The notes beneath the pieces were generated by a model that searched no databases, was not told where the DNA came from, and worked only from the letters and a program-made list of their open reading frames with translations. From Owenia fusiformis (Eukaryota > Annelida > Polychaeta > Sabellida > Oweniidae), in NCBI GenBank assembly GCA_903813345.2, contig CAIIXF020000001.1, forward strand, positions 14,897,915 through 14,961,914: a stretch of 64,000 nt of DNA, in the 5' to 3' direction. A program made the translations under genes and the position numbers. Shown in pieces: positions 1 through 11,021 of this stretch (position 1 is the stretch's first letter; the number at the start of each line of letters is the position of its first letter).

Positions 1-3000
1 TAGTGACCATTGAAAAACTAACAATGATTTTACCTTCCTTCCCATTAAAAATCTCTCGTTCAACATTTTGAATCGGGATATTCATGCAATAAAAATATCC
101 GAGAGCATGTTTTTACTTGTCTTATATCCTTTGTAAGGAAGTTCTCTCTTGTAAAACATGCAGACTCAAATGGACAGATAATTTGTTATATAAGTGCACC
201 ATTTTTCTGTATCAATAGTGCAGAAGAACTGTCATATTATACCAGATAACATTACTATTTCATATTTGTATTTATTGTTAATTTGAATTGAATTGATCAA
301 GAATCATTGTTAGACTTTCAAGGATCATCGATTATCCTGACTTTCCATAAAGATGTAAATATTTTATACATTGAAAAACATTCGTCCAACATTGTACATA
401 TAACATATGAATATTGAAGTAGGCGTCGATCTAGAACAGTTTATTTGAAAGGAAATAATAATTTTAGTGTTTTGCAAATTAGCAAAACATCCCTCAAGCT
501 TCAATGTGCCAAGTGAAATCAATAACAAAGGAACAACTATATACACAAAAAATCATTTATCAAAAGATGTCGAGAGAAATTTAAGCCGAAGCGATTAAAT
601 GATGGTGAAATGTAAAGTAAAGATTGCAATTAAGTAAAGGCCAATGTTGTCATAGTTTGACACCAGACTTTTTCATATAATTGTGCCAGGAGTAATCAAA
701 CCAAAGAAAAAGTAGTCTTTCATAATTTAGAATTGTTGGGGAAACTGTAAACTTATATTGTACACTATTAAACTGCTTTAAAATAATTCAATTTAAATTT
801 AAAGATCCAAAATTATAGAGTTAGAATTATTTAGCTTTAATGTGGTATATGATTTGTGTGAGTTCATATCTAAATAAAAGGCCATCGAGTCCATTTTTGT
901 TATCGAGTCCAATCATCAAGTCCAACCATTGTTACTTTGTTATTTTCCCAATAGTCTATAATCTGAATGGCTACATGCATAGAGAAATGAATTTAGGGTG
1001 AATGTAATATACCATATCTAGTGTATATGTTATATAGGTACTAGCCAAACATGCTTCTACTCTCCATTGATTTATAAAGTGACCTAATAATTATGATTAT
1101 TTTCCTTATTATATATACTTAATCAAAGGCACATGGGACCATAATTCTGGGGGAACAATAATGTATTTTACACCACAACTAATTGAACCATGAACCAGTT
1201 ATATGTGATTTTGAAAATAGATATTTCCTAAAAAGAACTATTCTGGACAAAAGATGTAAAAACATAAAGTTATTTTGACAAAAACTAGAAACAAATTTAA
1301 ATAATTCAAAGCGGTACCTTTGGTTTGTTATGTAATCAGAAAGAAATCTGTTCTTTCGATGAACAATGATATACAGAAGTGTATGGCTAATTTACTTCAT
1401 GGGGAAATATAAATCCAGGGATATAAATCTAGAGATAACTTGTTGAAATAAGATGGACAGAACTAATCTTTCAACTTATATAGGTTAATTGCAGGAAGGG
1501 ATTGTAAATGGATTTTATCTTGAGGAATGATATGATATCTGACCAAATGTACCTTCAATATTATATCATTCCTCAAGATAAAACCCATATATAATCCCAA
1601 CCAGTGATTGGTCTCCTTTATGCCATGATGTATCACTTCTTGTGCAAAACTATCAATATAGTAATTCTTATGTTCATGTTTACAAGTACATGTCTACTCT
1701 GCAGCCAAAACATCATAGGAATTGTTTTATATTACTTGAAAGATCATCATATTATTTCTCAATTGTAGAGGCCCACCATGAAGTATGGCTAAAGCAATTA
1801 AATTCAATGATTTACATTATTTCATATTTGAAGATGGACAGGGAATATAGCTTTTCAATTATCTCAAAATTTGGAGAATTATTATACGTCTTAAAACAAT
1901 TTCTTCTTCATTCAAAATACTGAAACAGCGTCGAAACATGAGTTATTCTCCATTAATGCTCCATGGAGCTTTTTTATTATGTAATTTAAAAAAAAAACAG
2001 ATCTAGAAACATTTTATTTATTTCCCAAGCCTCACATAATTTATTCTTGTCATTGTGTGTAGACAAAACATTGTTCTTTGTTTACATAACAAACCTATCA
2101 ATATGGCAAGATAAGAAGCCAATGTGTATGTTAATGTAAGTTGTAAGGCATATTTGATATTCATGGATGAAAAACATCAGGTCGTGTCAGAAGTAGGTGT
2201 CTGAAATATAAGATATTGAATAGTATTGAGGGCAATGGAGGAGAGATATTATAAGAGTGATACAGAAAGATATTGTGAGGGCAATGCCACAGCAGTATTG
2301 CGGAGGAGTAATGATGTACATGTATTGCAAATTTGTATTAAATGCAATGCATAATTTTGAGGGTAATGTTTCCTATTTGGACATCAAAAGCAATGCAAAA
2401 TAGGACTAAGATGACAGCAAAAATGACTTATCAATACAATTACTTAAATATGTTCATGTACTTAATATTGATCTTGCAAAATGCTGGTAATCGTGTGGTT
2501 ATGCAAGAATACCAAGTCTAGTCAAACACAAATACAGAGAGTGCAATATTTCTTACAGCAAAAACATCTTAGATCTTAATATTTTGAAATATGATGCCAA
2601 ATCCAAAAATGCTTTTATACAGGACTGTAAAAACTGTGTTGAACTTATGAACAAAAGTAATAAATTGCTTATTCATGATCTGCATTATTGATGGGGTAGA
2701 GATGACAATTTAAAAGTATTTAAGAAGTGTTAATAAAATGCAGCCATGTACTTGTATATTAACTTTTTAATCCATGGATGAACTGGTAATGCAGACAAGA
2801 GTAGATCCACAATATAATTAATAAAAATATCACCTGTGTATTGTTTTAAAAATTTGATTGTATAGAAGACAAGAAACATAAAAAGTCTGCTCTTATATTT
2901 GACATGGTTCTAATATAATATAAAGTTGTTGAAAAGGTACTGCTGTTCATGAGTGACATATATTCGCTAAGACCAGTTATAGAATTCAGTAAAAAGAGGA

Positions 3001-4740
3001 AAATGTTTGAATCACAGATATAATGATTAAAAATGTACCACGCAATATCAGTGATTGACTGAAAGTAGCAGCTGGAAATATTTTGTCATTTTTAGTCTTC
3101 GAAAGGTTACTGGCTATTTTGGTACCAATGGATATTTAAAAGGTAATTTTACAGACCTTTTGATAAAACATAATTTTGTAATTTTCAGGACTATTGTATT
3201 TTGCCAGAATTTATACAGGTATCATTTACTTTTGACAACAATACAGCTAAACATGTATATGTGAACACCTTTCCATGGTGAAACCTCAAAATGTGATTTT
3301 GTTGTCTACAGTTTAAGTCTACAATCTCCCCATTTAGTTTTTTCTAATATTAGCATTGAGATGTTTTTTCTGCTATAGAGTAATTTTAGAGTATAGTTCT
3401 TCCATTGGAATTAGGGTATACAGTATTGTAAAGAGTATTACATATTATCACATGGTAAGGAGTTTCGAAGCATTTTGATTGGTCAATTGTGATGATGCAT
3501 ATTCTGTATCAGATGGCACATGAGTAATTTTCATCTGATATGGTGAACTGTATCACTACAGAGTCAATAGTAACAATATGATTTCGCTGTTTATAGCACT
3601 TCATAACTGAAGACATATTATTTCACAGACAAGTACGACGACAACTACAGTTATGACATCATATTATTTCAAGGCGAAATTTCAAAAAACACATAATATA
3701 ATGCAGTTTTAAACAGCATCGGAATAACCAGGGCAGACAACTGATTATCACAACTGACCAAATTAAAATGCTTAAAAACTCCTAGATATGTGATAAAATC
3801 GTCATCACACATTTCAGCTAATGTTTTTGCTTTTGTGGATGATACAATGTTACCCTTCGTGGAATAATTTCATGTGATAACTGGTATTATGTCTGTAAAA
3901 TTTGAGTCACAGTCCCAGAGAAATATCACGCAATCCAGTATTCTGGTTATTTCCAGTAAGTGTTTTAAGATGAAAATTCCCTAAAAACTACCATTTATTG
4001 AGGACAAGCTGCAAAAGTAAGTGAATTTTTGAGAAAAATTTGCTCAGGTATGCTTTAATTTTGTGAACCCAAGGAAATAAAAAATTCTGTTAAAATTCTG
4101 CAAGTAAAGTTTAATTTGAAACCTTATTTTCAGAAACCTGAAATTCTGCAGTTATCCAGTCCAGCAGTCCATTTGGCAATCTAAATTCTGGAATTTTGTG
4201 TGAAAAATGGTCAATATGAAATTAGAACTCGAAATGAATATCGGTAAGCTTCATATTCTGGGGTTGTGCTTCATACAGTGTTACTGTATATATTGTATTA
4301 GATATAATAGCCAGATTATGGGTTAGGTTTTATCTAATTAAAATTTCTGAATTATTTCTGTATCTGTGTATACTGTATATATAATTTGTATATAGTCTGA
4401 ATGGTGCAAGGATTACATGGAACAGATATTCATGAATGATTAAGTAACTCAATCTTATTATTGCATTGTTTAATCATTTCATGTTAACATCATTAACCAA
4501 AGTGTTACGTGACTTCTAGGGATGCCTTTGTTAGGTATATAAAGGCAAAATTCCCACTGACTCGACATCATTTTTGTTTCTGTTATATATTCTTCCGCAT
4601 CATGTGAAATATAATTAGCCTGTGACATTTACCAGATGTATTCAAAAATATAGAACAAAGATGCTAGTTTTTCCATTTGAAGATGTTTTCAAATAACATT
4701 TGCAAATTTCTGTAGATTTTTCTCAAAATTCACAGTTTAT
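1..4740. other. AT-rich intergenic DNA, no gene seen
   Basis: No open frame here is longer than about 95 codons, and none shows recognisable domains or splice-flanked coding blocks. The DNA is AT-rich with scattered short direct and inverted repeats. The only clear structure is the hairpin at 1498-1598, listed separately. It could hold distal regulatory DNA or noncoding RNA that I cannot recognise. Confidence 0.6.
1498..1598. repeat. Long hairpin (about 37-bp arms)
   Basis: The arms at about 1498-1538 and 1561-1598 are near-perfect inverted copies around a shared core, TTATCTTGAGGAATGATAT. The loop is about 22 nt. The size is that of a miRNA precursor, but short foldback transposons look the same. 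No host gene is visible nearby. Confidence 0.6.
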
Positions 4741-5401
4741 GGCCTAGTCACATAGCCCGGCCGATGAGGTTACGATGAGCCAGCGATGCAATTTTCACCG
4801 AACTCGGCCGGACACCGGCCGGACATCCGTGGCGTTTGTTGCTTAAAACCGCATCGGTGGTAGCTCGGTGAAATTTTAACTTCGGAGTTAAATTTCACCG
4901 GGCTCTCACCGAGCTCCCTCATCATGTCATCGCAGCCCCATCGTAACCACATCGGAAAACACGTCGGCCGGAGTATCGGCCGGTGTCCCGTGCATCTGAG
5001 ACAACCAGAGGACGAGGTTTTTTAACGGACAGCGGCCGAGCTCCGACCGAGCTCCGGCCGATGTGGGACAGAGCATCGGCCGGTCACTGTTCAAAGCCCG
5101 TTAACAACCCGGCCGGCGATCGCACGGTGTCCTGTTACCTGCTCGGGTACCGGCCGTATTCCTTCCGATGTCCGGCCGACCTCCGGCCGGTAGTTGCTGC
5201 CACATCGGCAGAAAAAAACTACCATTTTGAGACAGACTCCGTACGGTCACCGGCCGGTGTTCGGTCGGTCGCCTGAAGATGTCCGGACGGAGTCCGTTCA
5301 CGTCACCGAGCTCTGCTTCCGATGAGGAGAGCTCGGTGGCACCAAAAAAATCCACCGAGCTCTACCGATGCCGGACATCGGCCGGGCTATGTGACTAGGC
5401 C
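4741..5401. mobile_element. GC-rich foldback/TIR element (661 bp)
   Basis: The block begins GGCCTAGTCACATAGCCC and ends with the exact reverse complement; terminal identity extends 26 bp, through CGGCCGATG. The interior is strongly GC-rich and full of CGGCCGG and CACCGAGCTC words, many in inverted pairs, while both flanks are AT-rich. The change in composition coincides with the terminal repeats. Open frames inside (about 4983-5276 plus, 5101-5355 minus) are by-products of the repeated words. It looks like a non-autonomous foldback DNA transposon; the target duplication is at most 2-3 bp (AT or TAT/ATT). Confidence 0.8.
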
Positions 5402-6920
5402 ATTACAAACATATAAATACTATGTATTTGCCATGATTGAATATTAGACACATTTGATATCTACGTAAGCGGAATTTGGATTATTTTCTTGCACAATGCT
5501 TTGTTTGGCATCACAGAAAATGAACATGGGCAACAAAAATCATCTCAGTATTAATAGACAGTGATATCTCAGGTGGGTTAAATGCAATAACAATTGTCAT
5601 AGGTTCTGTTGAAGTGATATGCTCCATCCATGTGAAACATAATTCAGGCGATCAGTTCAACAAATGAATAGCTCAAGAAATATTAAAATGACCCTCATTT
5701 CAGTATTAATACATGGACCAACTTTGGGCTGTACAAAATATAGTGTAATTTGCATTTTGTAACTAGTTTACAGGATAATTTTTACACAAAGGGAATACTT
5801 GTCTATTTTCTCGAATCCATAACTTGTAATTACATAGAAAAGCTTTTATTTTAATGTAAGGAGTCAGAAAGCTTTCACTTTAGAGTGGTTTATGGTCAAA
5901 AGGCTTTCCCACTCCATACAATAAAACCTTTATCATTTTCTAAAAACATGTTTCCACAATTTTTTGTTTATTCAAAATATTTGGTGATCATTCCATGTAA
6001 GTTATACTGCCAAAACAGAAATTTTCATTTTAGGATAAAGCATCACCTGCAGTAGAGTCACATGCATTTGGGATTTGTAAATGCTCCTAATGTTATTTAT
6101 TTGTAAATTGTTCAGAATAAAAGAGGTTATTTCTTTGAAATTGGACATTTCTGTGTCAACAATGAACAACTATATATCACTTTATTACCATGTTATTTAT
6201 GTACAAAATATTCTCATTTTAAAAAGCATAATAAAATGTCTTCAAAAAAAGAATAAAAACTAAATTGAAATTGTTGTGCTTTTGTTTTTTAGGAAGCCAA
6301 GATTGTGAATTACACCAGGATACCTTTAGGAAAATGAATATTGACCAAGGCAGGGCCAAGCAATGTTTTGTACAAGTTAAAACCCATTTCATTATTACCC
6401 AGAATGCACAAGGCAGATTATAATATCTCCACCTGGTGGTTATATTATTAGAGTCACTGCATTATTGCAAATAGTTACAGAAGTAATTGTTACATGATGC
6501 AGATTACCAAATTGGTGACAAACTGGTTACAAAAATGGAAGCCATAGTGATCGTTGTCATGACAACTTGTGGCCATGGAGTAGCAATCAAATGAACAGAA
6601 TAGGTTGATATGAACAATTTACGAAACAATCCTTTTATAATATCTCTATTTGGTAATTGGGATAAATATTAATGGGAACGTCATGTCAGGTAATAGGAAA
6701 GACTCTGATGACGCAATATCATGTAATGCCATGTGACATTATCTAAGTTATCAAAAAACACACACCCAAAAGAAATTTGAGGATTTGAATTACACAATCA
6801 AGAGATTCATGTCACAAAAATAGACTTCAGCTTTCCTATTATTCAAGGAATAAAGACTGAGATTATATGATTAATGGCATAATATATGACAGAAACTTAT
6901 TCTGTTCATAGTTTAAAGTT
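5402..6920. other. AT-rich intergenic DNA, nothing recognised
   Basis: Only short open frames of low-complexity composition. No splice-flanked coding block, RNA gene or clear repeat was seen. Confidence 0.5.
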
Positions 6921-8211
6921 TGACACATAACGTTCAGCAAATCGAACGCTCGTTTCTTGTGTTGCTCACCGTTAAGTATAAGAGACCCGATCCGGGGAAC
7001 AATACTCAAGGGTTAACAGACTCGAGGTTGTTGTGTGAATGCCTCTAACTGTTATATAGCATTAGAATGCTATAGATTGTCACACATTCATAAAAGGGAG
7101 AATTTTATTTTGAAAAATCAATTTCACATTTATGGGTGAAGTTTCGGGATCTTCTATTTGTGTATTATGAATATGGAAAAATTGACATCTAAAGGTCTAT
7201 GTGAAGTATGGCAAGTGATTTTAGACGGTCATATCTTTCACCATAATAACTTTCTGGGCATAAATACAGTGGTTTTTATTAAAACAGTATGTTTTCTTTC
7301 AAGTGAAGTCCCCATGATGATAAAAATATCAATCAAACAATTCGAAAAATTGTAAATAGGAACCCCATGTCAACAATTTTTTCAAAATGTTGAACTTATT
7401 TGCTCAAAAGAGGATCTTCTTTTTCTGATTTTTATTGCATGAAAAACATATTTATCAAGGGGACTAAAACATCTCCAAAAGTAGAATGGTATTGAAAGTC
7501 TACTTTAAAAGATATCAATTTTCGATGACCAAAATCATGCTGAAAACAATGGATAGCATGAGTTTTCCCTATGGGAAAATAACATGGGAAATGTGTTTTT
7601 AACTGTATTGCATTTCAATACCCATCCCCTTTTCAGAAGTTATTAATATAGTGTAAAAGAAGCTTTTGATATATTTAAATCGAGAAAAACAAGATCCTCT
7701 TTTTAGAAAATAAGCCTTACATTTTTTAAAAAATGACAAGGTGGGGTCCTACTCCATAATTTTTCAGAGAGTTGGATTGATATTTTACTGTCATAGGGAC
7801 TTCACTTGAAAGAAAACATATTGTTTTCATAAAAACCACTGTATTTACACCCAGAAAGTACAGCATGGTGAAAGATATGACTGTCTAAAATCACTTGCCA
7901 TACTGCACATGGACTTTTCCCCATAGTTAACGTATTAGTACACAGCTTGAACTAATATGAAATATCCTCCTAATGAAACAAAGTAGTTCTAATGCAAGGA
8001 TTTATATTGGCTGTTGTACATGAATTCTTTGAACAATCACTTTCTCAATAATGTTTTCAGAATCATTATGAACGGATTACTTTATCTCCAAGAGAATTTC
8101 AATTAACTGGATATACAAATCTCCCCTTATTTCTTAAGAATGGACTGATCCAGTTGACTCGCCTGGAGCCGCCATATTGTTTTTATACGGGAAGCTTATC
8201 GGAACCCTTTT
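6921..8211. repeat. Dispersed repeat family A, copy 1, with nested insertion
   Basis: This copy shares its ends and internal order with 13343-13896. Shared words include CAAATCGAACGCTCGTTTC near the left end and GGAGCCGCCATATTGTTTTT near the right end. It is about 730 bp longer than the other copy because a foldback element (7189-7914) has inserted after GACAT. No coding capacity is visible. Confidence 0.8.
7189..7914. mobile_element. Foldback element nested in repeat family A
   Basis: The ends are long inverted repeats of more than 100 bp. The left arm runs through GTATGGCAAGTGATTTTAGA and the right arm through its complement near 7890-7910. Copy 2 of the host repeat (near 13602-13612) reads through this point uninterrupted and so acts as an empty site. 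The small open frame at 7158-7355 spans the left junction and is not a gene. Confidence 0.78.
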
Positions 8212-9562
8212 TAAAGACCAAAATTGCATCGCGATTGAGTTTTGGCATTTGTTTAGTAAAATCTGAGGCCATATATTTGCCATAATTTATAGAATCGAGG
8301 TCTTTGTTGCCATTCTAATATGATAAACAGACAAGAAAACAACTATCTGCATTCATGAAATTTAGCAGTAAAACATACTCGATTATAGACCAGTAAATCT
8401 AGATATTGTGATGTGACATATCATATTAGTGACTATTAATTTTACTTATTGTTTAATGTTTTCCTCTTTATATAGCCATCATGACCTTGTAGTGACATAC
8501 CTTTCAATTGTTAGTATATTAGTTTTAATTAAATTAACATGATAACCATACTTTTCATATAAGTAAATTTCAGACACTTAAGTATTGTAAATATTGACCA
8601 GAATCAGCTTTTTAAAGAACATTTCAATAACTTTCACTGCAGTAAATAAACTCGGATAAACGCAATATAATTATTGCCTTTTCAACTTGATGGGAAGTGC
8701 ACCTTTTCATTTTTTGTTTCAGAGACATAATCCTTTTAAGTTTATGTATATGCAATGACTTCCAAAGTGATATCACTTCCAGTATTTCCAATTAATTCAG
8801 CTCCAAAAGTTTATTCTGGATTAGAGGTATATTCTTAGATTTATAGTCAAAAGGCATTTGCAGGGCTTTCATTATAGCAATGTGCAATTATGTACTATTG
8901 TTTTAACATATAATTACCTTTTGGAAGAAGATAGCAATGTGATCTACTGTACAGTACATTCAATTTCTGTATAATATAGCCATACTAGAAGAGATCTCCT
9001 AGTTCTTTTAATAATTTGAAATTCTTGCATTAGGTTGCCATTTTGAATTTATAAAGCCTGAATCAGAAAAAATAATACAATAATTTTGATCTACTCTAAA
9101 AAAACTTTGATATAAGTATAATATAACCATACGATGGGGAGTTTCACTATATTCCATTCAAACTTAGTTTGTTGGGATAACACTTTATCGCTACCAAACT
9201 TTTTAGGGATAATTATCATTTCCAATAATGTATCACCTGGTTGTTATGCTTTGTCAGATCATTCCAATGAATCCCCAATATGAATTCATGATGAATGGGT
9301 GAAGGTCTTGTGTGTTAATGTTGTGCTATACAGGTACAGTTAAACACAAAGTGGAACACTTTTGGTACCTCTAATGAGTGTTCCATCTAGAAGGTGTTCC
9401 ACTTACAGAGGTTCATTAGCATTTAGTCAGTTGGTCTTGGGACTCTCAAATGTGTTCCACTAACAGAGCTAAAGGTGTTCCACTTTATAAGTTTCACTGT
9501 ACTTGTGAAAAATGATGTTTACTTTGGGGTCTACAAGGGATGCAGGAAGTGCCAGATTTTTC
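8212..9562. other. AT-rich intergenic DNA, nothing recognised
   Basis: No convincing coding block. At 9335-9500 the words GTTCCACT and GTGTTCCA recur in both orientations, a small degenerate repeat. Otherwise nothing stands out. Confidence 0.5.
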
Positions 9563-10735
9563 AAATATGTAGTCTTGGATCAAGCCCCTGTCCCATTCTC
9601 CCTTAGACCTTGCAGCAACAATAACCCTGTACTCCCCAATTCTTCACCTAAATGAGCTATGGAGAATGGGAGGGGCACAGTGGCACGATTCAAGACTAAC
9701 AAATAATTTTGAAGCTTAGTCTTGAATGAATCCCCTGTCCCATTCTCCCTTACACCTTGCAGCAACAATAACCCTGCACTCCCCAATTCTTCACCTAACT
9801 GAGCTATGGAGAATGGGAGGGGCACAATGGCACGATTCAAGACTAACAAATAATTTTGAAGCCAAGTCTTGAATGAATCCCCTGTCCCATTCTCCCTTAC
9901 ACCTTGCAGCAACAATAACCCTGTACTCCCCAATTCTTCACCTAAATAAGCTATGGAGAATGGGAGGAGCACAATGGCACGATTCAAGACTAACAAATAA
10001 TTTTGAAGCTATGTCTTGAATGAATCCGCTGTCCCATTCTCTCTTACACCTTGCAGCAACAATAACCCTGTACTCCCCAATTCTTCACCTAACTGAGCTA
10101 TGGAGAATGGGAGGGGCACAATTCAAGACTAACAAATAATTTTGAAGCTATGTCTTGAATGAATCCGCTGTCCCATTCTCTCTTACACCTTGCAGCAACA
10201 ATAACCCTGTACTCCCCAATTCTTCACCTAACTGAGCTATGGAGAATGGGAGGGGCACAATTCAAGACTAACAAATAATTTTGAAGCTATTTCTAATGAA
10301 TCCCCTGTCCCATTCTCTCTTACAGCTTGCAGCAACAACCCCCTGATCTTCCCAATATTTCACCTATCTGAGCTATGGAGAATGGGAGGGGCGCAATGGC
10401 TCGATTCAAGACTACAAGACTAATAAATAATTTTGAAGCTATTTCTAATGAATCCCCTGTCCCATTCTCTCTTACACCTTCCAGCAACAACCCCCTGATC
10501 TTCCCAATATTTCACCTATCTGAGCTATGGAGAATGGGAGGGGTGCAATGGCTCGATTCAAGACTACAAGACTAATAAATAATTTTGAAGCTATTTCTAA
10601 TGAATCCCCTGTCCCATTCTCTCTTACACCTTGCAGCAACAACCCCCTGATCTCCCCAATTCTTCACCTATCTGAGCTTTGGAGAATGGGAAGGGTGCAA
10701 TGGCTCGATTCAAGACTAATAAATAATTTTTGAAG
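9563..10735. repeat. Minisatellite, about 8 copies of a 134-153 bp unit
   Basis: The marker CCCCTGTCCCATTCTC (with one C-to-G change in two copies) recurs near 9585, 9733, 9880, 10030, 10169, 10303, 10456 and 10608. Each unit also holds GAGCTATGGAGAATGGGAG (last unit has GAGCTTTGG). The left units are 147-150 bp, so the minus strand stays open over three units (9580-9996) and gives an apparent 138-aa repeat protein. The array lies just downstream of TRAPPC9, so I call it noncoding. Confidence 0.9.
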
Positions 10736-10770
10736 CTTGAAAGAATATCCATACTTTTCTATCAACAACC

Positions 10771-10776
10771 TTTATT
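10771..10776 (-). terminator. Candidate poly(A) signal of TRAPPC9
   Basis: AATAAA on the minus strand, about 250 nt past the TRAPPC9 stop codon at 11022-11024. It lies just outside the 286-bp segment that is duplicated at 12057. Confidence 0.45.
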
Positions 10777-11021
10777 TGCACATGTCATCATTATTAATTA
10801 AAATAAAATAGTTTTAACATTTGATAGCTTTTACAATGATGTTAGTCAACAGTCAACAATGAACTTTGAAACATTACCTAAGTCCCTTACTCTACTGCAC
10901 TTACCTACCAGGGCACATTGAATCCCTTAATATCAATTTTGACAGTTCATGATGTAATCTTTTTTGGAATATTGCAACTCAAATAAATTAAGCATTATGC
11001 CTGATTCTTCAGTATTGTTAT

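Noticed and set aside
4983-5355. Open frames in the GC-rich block as genes
   Set aside because: They arise from repeated CGGCCG/GAGCTC words in a foldback element; both strands are open over the same DNA.
9580-9996. 138-aa minus-strand repeat protein
   Set aside because: Unit length happens to be near a multiple of three in the first units only; right-hand units change length and break the frame.
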